Shown here: in pieces, positions 1-5,367 of the stretch
How positions within the stretch are numbered: the first letter of the stretch is position 1
Layout of the letters: each line of letters begins with the position of its first letter
Assembly: GCA_035629475.1 (NCBI GenBank)
Contig: DASPHS010000111.1
Location: 1-7,430, forward strand
Direction of reading: 5' to 3'
Source: JARIHD01 sp035629475
GTDB lineage: Bacteria > Patescibacteriota > Saccharimonadia > Saccharimonadales > UBA4665
DNA: 7,430 nt
Notes under the pieces: model-generated
What the model was told of the DNA's origin: nothing
Database searches by the model: none
The model's input: the letters and a program-made list of their open reading frames with translations, nothing else
Program-made: the position numbers and the translations under genes

Positions 1-1
1 C

Positions 2-2362
2 ACGCCTACCCGTATCAGTCACCACAAGTCATTTGATGAAGTACGGATACACACCGATGCATTGCTCTACCCTGGCCTGTATACAGTGACCCTGCACTTT
101 GAGAGCAAAGTGTCCGACAGTATGCACGGCATTTACGCCAGTGAATACGAAATTGACGGTGTAAAGCAGGCTGTTGTTTCGACCCAGTTCGAAAGCCACC
201 ATGCCCGTGAAGCATTTCCCTGTATCGATGAGCCTGAAGCAAAGGCGACCTTTGATATGACCCTGGTTACGCCGACCGGCCAGGCAGTGATTGGCAACAC
301 CCCCGCCAAGGAACAGCAAACCAGTGGCGACAAGCTTACGACAACCTTTGAGACGTCACCCAAAATGTCTACCTATCTTCTGGCCTTTGTGTATGGTGAC
401 CTGCAGTACAAAGAAACGCAGACTAGCGGTGGCGTTGATGTGCGCGTCTGGTCCACCAAAGAGCACAGCCTTGACTCGCTCGACTTTGGGCTGGACGTTG
501 CCAAGCGCGGTATTGAATTCTTTGATGAATACTATGGCGTACCCTACCCATTGACCAAGTGCGACCACGTGGCAATTCCAAACTTCTCATCGGGCGCTAT
601 GGAAAACTGGGGACTAATCACCTATCGTGAACGTTGCTTATTAGTTGACCCGACGACCGCCTCACAAAGTAGCAAGGAAGTCGTGGCTACCGTTGTTAAC
701 CACGAGCTGTCACACCAGTGGTTCGGCAACCTGGTGACGATGCAGTGGTGGGATGATTTATGGCTGAACGAAAGCTTTGCTAATGTCATGGAATACGTTG
801 CCACTGATGCCCAATTCCCCGAATGGGACATATGGAACACCTTTATAACCCAAGAAGGTCTATCATCGCAGCGCCGTGATTCAATCGCTGGCGTACAGGC
901 CGTTAAGACTCCCGTGCACCACCCCGATGAGATATCGTCATTGTTTGACCCTTCAATTGTCTACGCTAAAGGTGGCCGATTGCTGAACATGATGATGCAC
1001 TACATCGGCGAAGAGGATTTCCGCGCCGGCTTAAAAGCCTACTTCACCAAACACGCCTATGGCAACACCCGTGGTGATGACTTGTGGGCCGCCCTTGGTG
1101 CTGCCAGTAACAAAGATGTTGCCGCCTTCATGACCCCTTGGCTGACCCGCTCAGGGTTCCCGGCTATTGTGGTTGACCAAGCCGATGGCCAAGTGGCGAT
1201 TACACAGCACCACTTTTTGCTTGACCCTACAAAAGCCGATGCCGAGCGTGTCTGGCCGGTGCCGCTGCTCAGTACAAGTGAAGACGTACCGGCACTCCTG
1301 GAAACATTTGAAACCATTGCCGCTGTCGGCGATACCGACTATGTCCGGGTGAACCAGGGCTCAATCGGTCACTACATCGTGCAATATAAACAGTCGGCAC
1401 ACGCTGAAGCGATTGCCCGCTTGGTTGATACCCGTCAATTGGCTGTAGCCGAACGGTTAATGCTGCTGAGTGACAGTTCCCTGTTGGCCCGCGCTGGTGA
1501 CCAGTCGTTCCAGGCGACGCTTGAACTACTTGAGCATTACACGCAGGAAGACAGTGAACCAGTCTGGGACATCATGTCACTTATTATCGCTGATGGCCGC
1601 CGCTTTATTGATGTGGACCCCACCATCGAGCCAGCTATCAAGGCATTGATACGTGAGCTTATTGAGACACAGTTCAAGCGCCTGAGCTGGAAAGAGGCTC
1701 CCAACGAACCAAGTCAGGATACCAAGCTGCGTGGTACTATCATCGCCCTCGGCGTGTACAGTGAGCATCCGGAAATCCTGGCGCACGCCCTGGAGCTGTT
1801 CGCAGCCTACAAGCAAGACACTAAGGCCGTTGATTCTGAACTACGGAGTATCGTCTTCGGGGCTGCAATACGTAACAACGTGGACGGCGCCTTTGACTAC
1901 TTGCTGCAACTGGACGAAAGCACCAGTAATGTCGACTTGAAGCAGGAAATCCTCGGTGCACTCACACTCACGAAAGACGAGACATGTATTGCGCTGCTAC
2001 TGGAGCGTTTGAAGGACAAAACAAAAGTCCGCCTGCAGGATGTTGACCACTGGCTGGTATATTTGCTGCGTAGCCGTTATGCACGCCAACAAGCTTGGGA
2101 CTGGCTCCGTAATGAATGGCCATGGATTGAGAAAACCTTTGGCGATGACAAGTCATATGATTACTTCCCCCGCTATGCAGCCAGCGCCTTTAGTACCCAG
2201 CAATTGCTTGATGAGTACAAAGCATTCTTTGGCCCCATGCAGGACCAGCCCGCGCTGACCCGTAACATCACGATGGGTGTCGAGGAACTGGAAAACCGTG
2301 TGGCTTGGCTTGCACGCGATATCGCAGCCGTGCAGCACTATTTTGCGACGCGCCAATCATAG
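2..2362 (+). CDS. pepN: M1-family zinc aminopeptidase (PepN/ERAP-like), 5' end outside the window
   Basis: Removes N-terminal amino acids from peptides, probably in the cytosol, supplying amino acids from imported or turned-over peptides. The frame is open to the first base of the window, so the TTG at 62 is internal and the true start lies upstream; by family comparison roughly 80-100 N-terminal residues are missing. Counting from base 2 there are 786 codons. Visible motifs are the substrate-anchoring GAMEN (about residues 198-202, bases 593-607), zinc site HELSH (234-238, bases 701-715) followed 18 residues later by the third zinc ligand Glu in NESFA, and the catalytic Tyr in VYAKGG (about 321, base 962). 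Just before these, the family block with AREAFPCIDEPEAKATF is intact. The last 400 residues fit a beta-sandwich plus the helical ERAP1-like C-terminal domain. No signal peptide can be judged because the N-terminus is absent. It stops with TAG, 9 bp from the convergent sigma gene. Confidence 0.96.
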   Translation, partial: TPTRISHHKSFDEVRIHTDALLYPGLYTVTLHFESKVSDSMHGIYASEYEIDGVKQAVVSTQFESHHAREAFPCIDEPEAKATFDMTLVTPTGQAVIGNTPAKEQQTSGDKLTTTFETSPKMSTYLLAFVYGDLQYKETQTSGGVDVRVWSTKEHSLDSLDFGLDVAKRGIEFFDEYYGVPYPLTKCDHVAIPNFSSGAMENWGLITYRERCLLVDPTTASQSSKEVVATVVNHELSHQWFGNLVTMQWWDDLWLNESFANVMEYVATDAQFPEWDIWNTFITQEGLSSQRRDSIAGVQAVKTPVHHPDEISSLFDPSIVYAKGGRLLNMMMHYIGEEDFRAGLKAYFTKHAYGNTRGDDLWAALGAASNKDVAAFMTPWLTRSGFPAIVVDQADGQVAITQHHFLLDPTKADAERVWPVPLLSTSEDVPALLETFETIAAVGDTDYVRVNQGSIGHYIVQYKQSAHAEAIARLVDTRQLAVAERLMLLSDSSLLARAGDQSFQATLELLEHYTQEDSEPVWDIMSLIIADGRRFIDVDPTIEPAIKALIRELIETQFKRLSWKEAPNEPSQDTKLRGTIIALGVYSEHPEILAHALELFAAYKQDTKAVDSELRSIVFGAAIRNNVDGAFDYLLQLDESTSNVDLKQEILGALTLTKDETCIALLLERLKDKTKVRLQDVDHWLVYLLRSRYARQQAWDWLRNEWPWIEKTFGDDKSYDYFPRYAASAFSTQQLLDEYKAFFGPMQDQPALTRNITMGVEELENRVAWLARDIAAVQHYFATRQS

Positions 2363-2371
2363 CAGAAACTA

Positions 2372-2992
2372 TTACTCAGTATCGGCGCTGAGTGTTCTGC
2401 GCAAATGACTTTGAGCGTAGGACAGCCTGCTTTTGACAGTACCCTCTGGTATAGCAAGCGCCGCCGCTATTTCAGAAGTGGTCATATCTTCGTAATAGCG
2501 CATCCTTATCACGTCCTGCTGATCCGCCGAAAGGGTGCTCAGCGCTTCGCGCACTGCCATCACATCAACGAGCCCATCAGCATGGTCAACTGTTGGCGGC
2601 AGTCGCAAACTATCTGGGCCATACCCATTGTCAGTAGCTTCGCTGGCAAAGTCTAGTGGCAGTGTTTCCATACGTCTACCCTTGGACGTCTTTGAACGCC
2701 ATCGGTCAATAATGGTACGCTCCGTTATAGTATTCACCATGGGCAATATCCCGTTTGGAATATCTATGGTATGCGGGTTGCTGAGCATTTTAAGTGCAAC
2801 CATGGAGTGCACATCGTCGACGTCGTGCTCCGGCACGCCCCGCAGGCGGCAGAGCGCTGCCACCATTCTGCGCACACCAGTTGCTACAAGTTCTTGTTCC
2901 GCAAAAGCGAACTGCGCTCCGAGGCCGTTCTGCTCTGCTTGTTCTCGCAAGGTTAATTCGCCAGCGCGAGCTCGCTCAACGTATATATCCAT
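2372..2992 (-). CDS. ECF-type sigma-70 family RNA polymerase sigma factor
   Basis: Predicted alternative sigma factor that directs RNA polymerase to a small promoter set. At 206 aa it has the two-domain ECF layout: a sigma-2 region at about residues 33-105, with an acidic DVDDVHSMVALKML segment and a basic helix containing ERTIIDRWRSK, then an acidic linker (about 111-145), then sigma-4 at about 147-200, with LSADQQDVIRMRYYEDMTTSEI and the helix-turn-helix IPEGTVKSRL. No sigma-3 domain or C-terminal extension is seen. It is the last gene of the minus-strand block, 29 bp after yraN, and converges on the aminopeptidase with a 9-bp gap. No anti-sigma gene or membrane protein lies next to it, so control is not evident. 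The ATG at 2992 has no Shine-Dalgarno sequence. A TGG-TATAGT element 6 nt upstream suggests a leaderless transcript. The ECF family assignment is firm; the regulon is unknown. Confidence 0.9.
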   Translation of the reverse strand: MDIYVERARAGELTLREQAEQNGLGAQFAFAEQELVATGVRRMVAALCRLRGVPEHDVDDVHSMVALKMLSNPHTIDIPNGILPMVNTITERTIIDRWRSKTSKGRRMETLPLDFASEATDNGYGPDSLRLPPTVDHADGLVDVMAVREALSTLSADQQDVIRMRYYEDMTTSEIAAALAIPEGTVKSRLSYAQSHLRRTLSADTE

Positions 2993-2998
2993 TTGGAA

Positions 2999-3007
2999 AC
3001 TATACCA
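2999..3007 (-). promoter_or_regulatory. Extended -10 promoter of the sigma gene, leaderless geometry
   Basis: On the minus strand TGG-TATAGT occupies 3007-2999, and only six bases (TTCCAA) separate it from the ATG at 2992. Bacterial transcription normally starts about 6-8 bases after the -10 hexamer, so the predicted start is the A of the ATG. No convincing -35 hexamer is present at 16-18 bp, which an extended -10 can tolerate. The element lies in the gap after yraN. Confidence 0.6.
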
Positions 3008-3020
3008 TAGGGTCCGGGCT

Positions 3021-3029
3021 ACTATAGCA
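3021..3029 (-). promoter_or_regulatory. Second, upstream extended -10 element (possible tandem promoter)
   Basis: TGC-TATAGT on the minus strand at 3029-3021 lies exactly 22 bp upstream of the near-identical TGG-TATAGT at 3007-2999. It could be a second sigma-gene promoter giving a short leader of about 20 nt. It overlaps the last codons and TAG stop of yraN (codons TTG CTA TAG), so the match may partly reflect coding sequence. Confidence 0.3.
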
Positions 3030-3366
3030 AATCAGTGATAACACTTGTCACACGCACGTCGGGACCAGTCAGCTCAATAGCCGCCAACTGGCAGTCACCA
3101 TGCCAGTTATTTTCTGCGAGCCATGACTCTGCAGCAAACTCCATTTGCTGGAGCTTCTTAGGGGTGATATAGTCCATGCCCGTCCCTTGGTCGTCCGTGA
3201 GACGGTACTTCACCTCGAAAAAATACACGACACCACCCATTTGGGCTACGATATCTATCTCGCAGTGCCGCGTACGCCAGTTGCGCACCAAAATGTCATA
3301 GCCCGCTTGCTGCAGATGTGCGGCAGCTTTGGTCTCTGCCTGCTGTCCGTGGGCATAATTGGTCAT
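3022..3366 (-). CDS. yraN: UPF0102/YraN family predicted PD-(D/E)XK nuclease-fold protein
   Basis: A 114-aa member of the UPF0102 (YraN) family, whose fold resembles archaeal Holliday-junction resolvases; the cellular role is not firmly established. The family signature is complete: a leading G7 and E11 in an N-terminal helix, then RNW at 28-30, CEIDIVAQ at 35-42 (putative metal ligands E36 and D38) and FEVKYR at 50-55 (E51 and K53), which together form the PD-(D/E)XK-like active site. The length is typical. The ATG overlaps the rnhB stop as ATGA (3363-3366), so translation is probably coupled, helped by an AAGG inside rnhB (3377-3374) seven bases before the start. The rplS-rnhB-yraN order recurs in many bacteria and supports the identification. 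It ends with TAG inside a possible promoter element for the sigma gene. Confidence 0.93.
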   Translation of the reverse strand: MTNYAHGQQAETKAAAHLQQAGYDILVRNWRTRHCEIDIVAQMGGVVYFFEVKYRLTDDQGTGMDYITPKKLQQMEFAAESWLAENNWHGDCQLAAIELTGPDVRVTSVITDLL

Positions 3367-3914
3367 AACAGTGCCTTGATGGGTGCAAATGAGCGCCGGT
3401 GCAAAGCCGAAACGCCATGTTCCTTAAGTGCGGCAATATGCTGCGCTGTGCCGTAACCCACATGCTTTTCAAACCCGTACCCCTGATGTGTCGCGCTGCT
3501 GTCCGCCATATAGTTGTCACGGGCTACCTTGGCAATAATACTGGCGGCACTGACGGCCGGTACGGTATCATCGGCCTTGATCAGACAGCTACTGAGGGGA
3601 TGGTCATGCAAAAAGTTGTAGTTGCCGTCAATGATGAGCGCGTCGTACGTGGAGGTAATACAAGCTACGGCACGTTGCATGGCAAGGCGTACCGATGCCG
3701 TCAACCCTATCCGGTCAATTTCGGCCGGGTCTACCCATCCCAGGCCGTAAGCTACTGCTTGCTCTCTGATGATGGCGTCAAGCACTTCACGACGTTTTTT
3801 ACTGAGCTTTTTGGAGTCCTTAAGGCCTGGCAACGGCTCGGCCAACAGCACTGCACCTGCTACGAGCGGCCCAGCCCAGCACCCACGCCCAACCTCATCA
3901 ACCCCGACAATCAT
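3363..3914 (-). CDS. rnhB: Ribonuclease HII
   Basis: Cleaves the RNA strand of RNA-DNA hybrids and nicks 5' of single ribonucleotides embedded in DNA, starting ribonucleotide excision repair in the cytoplasm. At 183 aa it is slightly shorter than the roughly 200-aa family norm because almost nothing precedes the first catalytic motif. Catalytic acids are in place: D6 and E7 in VDEVGRGCWAGP, D96 in IIDGNYNF and D115 in KADD. These are followed by the SAASIIAKVARD helix and the C-terminal GYGTAQHIAAL and HRRSFAPI segments. The ATG at 3914 directly precedes IVGVDE and has no Shine-Dalgarno sequence; an extended -10 sits 7 nt upstream, pointing to a leaderless message. It is separated from rplS by an intrinsic terminator, and its TGA stop overlaps the yraN start. 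Confidence 0.96.
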   Translation of the reverse strand: MIVGVDEVGRGCWAGPLVAGAVLLAEPLPGLKDSKKLSKKRREVLDAIIREQAVAYGLGWVDPAEIDRIGLTASVRLAMQRAVACITSTYDALIIDGNYNFLHDHPLSSCLIKADDTVPAVSAASIIAKVARDNYMADSSATHQGYGFEKHVGYGTAQHIAALKEHGVSALHRRSFAPIKALL

Positions 3915-3921
3915 TACAGGT

Positions 3922-3930
3922 AGTATAGCA
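3922..3930 (-). promoter_or_regulatory. Extended -10 promoter of rnhB-yraN, fused to the rplS terminator
   Basis: On the minus strand TGC-TATACT runs 3930-3922, and seven bases (ACCTGTA) separate it from the rnhB ATG at 3914. The T of the TG motif is next to, or is the last base of, the U-tract of the rplS terminator, so any -35 region would fall inside the terminator hairpin; none is recognisable there. Predicted transcription start is at or within one base of the start codon. Confidence 0.6.
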
Positions 3931-3958
3931 AAAAGCCCGTCGAGATGACGGGCTTTTT
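3930..3958 (-). terminator. Intrinsic terminator after rplS
   Basis: A perfect 7-bp G/C-rich stem (GCCCGTC at 3935-3941 with GACGGGC at 3947-3953, 5-nt loop) is flanked by five A and five T, so the stem can extend to 12 bp and each strand has a U-tract. It begins 15 nt after the rplS stop on the minus strand. It would work in both directions, but no + strand gene reads into it. Confidence 0.92.
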
Positions 3959-3973
3959 GTGAGAGGAAGTGGT

Positions 3974-4402
3974 TTAGGCTTCTTTTTCTTCGGCTGGTGC
4001 TTCGGCTTCTGGAGCTTTAGGCGCTTCAGGCAGCGTGTTGACCTTGTTTGCGTCGAAGGCTACGCCAGACAGACGTGCAGCCTTACCAGTACGCTCACGC
4101 ATGTAGGTCAGGTAGTTGCGGCGAACCTTGGAACGCTTAGCAACTTCAATCTTTTCTACGAGCGGGCTGTGGAGCAAAAAGCTCTTTTCTACGCCGACGC
4201 CACTGGCAATACGGCGAACGGTAATACGGCTGGTGTGGCTGCCCTTGCGGTCAGTACGGATAACCAAGCCTTGGAACATCTGAACACGTTCCTTGTTACC
4301 TTCTTTAATTTTCTGGTAGACCTTTACAGTGTCACCGCTTTTTACGTCGACAACTGCGTGCTTCTTGAACTTCGCTTCAATTTTTTGAATAACAGATTGC
4401 AT
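3974..4402 (-). CDS. rplS: 50S ribosomal protein L19 with an acidic C-terminal tail
   Basis: Large-subunit protein at the 30S-50S interface. The core is clear: a KSGDTVKVYQKIKEG segment at 21-35 (SH3-like barrel), VQMFQGLVI at 40-48, TVRRIASGVGVEKSF at 61-75, HSPLVEKIEV at 78-87 and KVRRNYLTYMRERTGKAAR at 92-110. L19 is normally about 115 aa; this one is 142 aa because of a Glu/Ala/Pro-rich tail from about residue 117 onward. It stands alone, not in the rpsP-rimM-trmD-rplS operon seen in many bacteria, with its own promoter upstream and a terminator downstream. The ATG at 4402 is preceded by a roughly 30-nt leader with a TAAGG (4417-4413) 10 nt upstream, a weak and rather distant Shine-Dalgarno candidate. 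The next gene, rnhB, is a common rplS neighbour. Confidence 0.97.
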   Translation of the reverse strand: MQSVIQKIEAKFKKHAVVDVKSGDTVKVYQKIKEGNKERVQMFQGLVIRTDRKGSHTSRITVRRIASGVGVEKSFLLHSPLVEKIEVAKRSKVRRNYLTYMRERTGKAARLSGVAFDANKVNTLPEAPKAPEAEAPAEEKEA

Positions 4403-4439
4403 AACCTATAAACCTTACACTAATATTCGCTTTCGATCA

Positions 4440-4468
4440 AGTATACCACATCTGTTATCTCGTGAAAA
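4440..4468 (-). promoter_or_regulatory. rplS promoter (-35 plus extended -10)
   Basis: On the minus strand, TTTTCA (4468-4463, four of six matches to TTGACA) is followed after exactly 17 bp by TATACT (4445-4440), which is preceded by TGG to form an extended -10. Transcription should start near 4433, giving a leader of about 30 nt before the rplS ATG. It is the only extended -10 in the window paired with both a fair -35 and a real leader. Confidence 0.65.
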
Positions 4469-4486
4469 GCCTGTAGTGCTCGCCGC

Positions 4487-5251
4487 TTAATACCGTGCCG
4501 TCTCGACCGCGTACCGGGCAAGCATCTCGATGTCTTCTACGTCTGGAGCTGTCTGTACGTAAGCATGGGTGCCGTAGTGTGCTTCGCGCTCCCCGTACGG
4601 GGACGCTATCGGCGATAGCCTTGCGAATGATAAGCCCGTCACCGCATCAAGTGTTTCGTTGAACGCTTCTTTCGTCGGAAGTTCAAGCCTCCCCTCAACG
4701 ATGCGCTCGTCATCGAACTCGTCATCAATACGGACAATGCTTCCTGCTGGATATTCGATGCCAAATCGTCCAAGCACCATATTCCGGGCAAGAACGCCTG
4801 TAGGGTTGTTGATAGCTTTGCGTAGTATGGCCGGCCCCGTATCGTCGGTATACACCTCGGTGCGTACACTATCGTCATCATAGGCACGCTTCACGAGACG
4901 ACGCCAGTCATTTTCAGCTTTATAACATGTGCCGTAGACATTTGCCGCCCGGGGATAGGCAGCCTCCTGAGGTCCAGTGAGCGAGGCATTGATAACCTGC
5001 GCCAGAAAGCGTGCGGGCGTATCGGCAAGTAATCGGGGGTTCAGTAATTGGTCGCTGAGCGGTTGACCGTCCCATCTTCCTGCTTCCATGTCGCGGACAT
5101 AGTGCTTACCGACCGTCCAGACAGGTGAATGGTGCTCTTCATTCCCCACGGCTGCAGTACTTTCGGCCAACAGACCGTTCATAATGCGGTCAGATAATCG
5201 TACCTGCTGTTGGCGGGTGGCAGCTATAAATTGCTCACTAGTGGCATGCAT
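4487..5251 (-). CDS. Unassigned 254-aa acidic soluble protein
   Basis: I do not recognise this family. The reading frame is long, has an excellent promoter immediately upstream and covers the whole region between two well-identified genes, so it is very likely real. There is no signal peptide and no hydrophobic stretch long enough for a membrane helix, so a cytosolic protein is expected. The N-terminus (1-30) looks helical and rich in Gln and Arg; a run of acidic residues occurs at 125-127 (DDD), 136-137 and 175-182 (IDDEFDDE); the C-terminal third carries several Tyr and His (225-231) and ends TARY. No nucleotide-binding, zinc-finger or known catalytic motif is visible. It is divergent from the malic enzyme across 116 bp and lies upstream of rplS in the same direction, but rplS has its own promoter. 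The ATG at 5251 has no Shine-Dalgarno sequence. It may be a lineage-restricted conserved protein. Confidence 0.8.
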   Translation of the reverse strand: MHATSEQFIAATRQQQVRLSDRIMNGLLAESTAAVGNEEHHSPVWTVGKHYVRDMEAGRWDGQPLSDQLLNPRLLADTPARFLAQVINASLTGPQEAAYPRAANVYGTCYKAENDWRRLVKRAYDDDSVRTEVYTDDTGPAILRKAINNPTGVLARNMVLGRFGIEYPAGSIVRIDDEFDDERIVEGRLELPTKEAFNETLDAVTGLSFARLSPIASPYGEREAHYGTHAYVQTAPDVEDIEMLARYAVETARY

Positions 5252-5260
5252 AGTAATGTT

Positions 5261-5289
5261 ATTATAACATAATAGAGCTTATAAAGCAA
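5261..5289 (-). promoter_or_regulatory. Promoter of the 254-aa gene with consensus extended -10
   Basis: Minus-strand TGT-TATAAT (TATAAT at 5266-5261) is a perfect extended -10, with TTGCTT (5289-5284) exactly 17 bp upstream as a half-matching -35. Nine bases separate the hexamer from the ATG at 5251, so the leader would be about 0-3 nt. By sequence this is the strongest promoter in the window. Confidence 0.72.
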
Positions 5290-5322
5290 TATAACCTACC
5301 TCTGTTACTAGTCGCGCTGGAC

Positions 5323-5328
5323 TATAGT
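5323..5328 (+). promoter_or_regulatory. Possible -10 element of the malic enzyme gene
   Basis: TATAGT lies 39 bp before the ATG at 5368. A start near 5335 would give a leader of roughly 33 nt that includes the GGAGG ribosome site. There is no TG at the extended position and no good -35 at 16-18 bp, so the call rests on the hexamer and on its location in the 116-bp divergent gap. Confidence 0.4.
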
Positions 5329-5359
5329 GGTGCACAGCACTAAAATAGACCGTATATTT

Positions 5360-5364
5360 GGAGG
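5360..5364 (+). promoter_or_regulatory. Shine-Dalgarno sequence of the malic enzyme gene
   Basis: GGAGG (followed by A) is a strong match to the anti-Shine-Dalgarno sequence. Two adjacent ATG codons follow: 5368 at 3 nt spacing and 5371 at 6 nt. The usual spacing of 5-9 nt favours 5371, which would remove only one Met. Confidence 0.8.
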
Positions 5365-5367
5365 AAC

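Noticed and set aside
62..64. TTG at 62 as the aminopeptidase start
   Set aside because: The frame stays open to the window start and the residues before it continue the N-terminal beta domain of the M1 family.
2374..2393. Hairpin ACTCAG / CTGAGT at the aminopeptidase-sigma junction as a terminator
   Set aside because: The stem is only 6 bp with an 8-nt loop, there is no U-tract on either strand, and it lies within the last codons of the sigma gene.
2535..3038. A 167-codon open frame on the + strand
   Set aside because: It is antisense to the ECF sigma gene, whose sigma-2 and sigma-4 motifs are clear; the + strand translation is Ser/Cys/Arg-rich with no family features.
3399..3923. A 174-codon open frame on the + strand
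   Set aside because: Antisense shadow of rnhB, which has all catalytic residues.
3959..4411. A 150-codon open frame on the + strand starting with a Phe/Gly/Trp-rich, signal-like segment
   Set aside because: The hydrophobic start is simply the complement of the Glu/Ala-rich tail of L19; the rest is antisense to rplS.
5353..5358. TATATT as an alternative -10 for the malic enzyme
   Set aside because: A start about 7 nt downstream would fall inside or after the GGAGG site and remove it from the transcript, which is unlikely given how good that site is.
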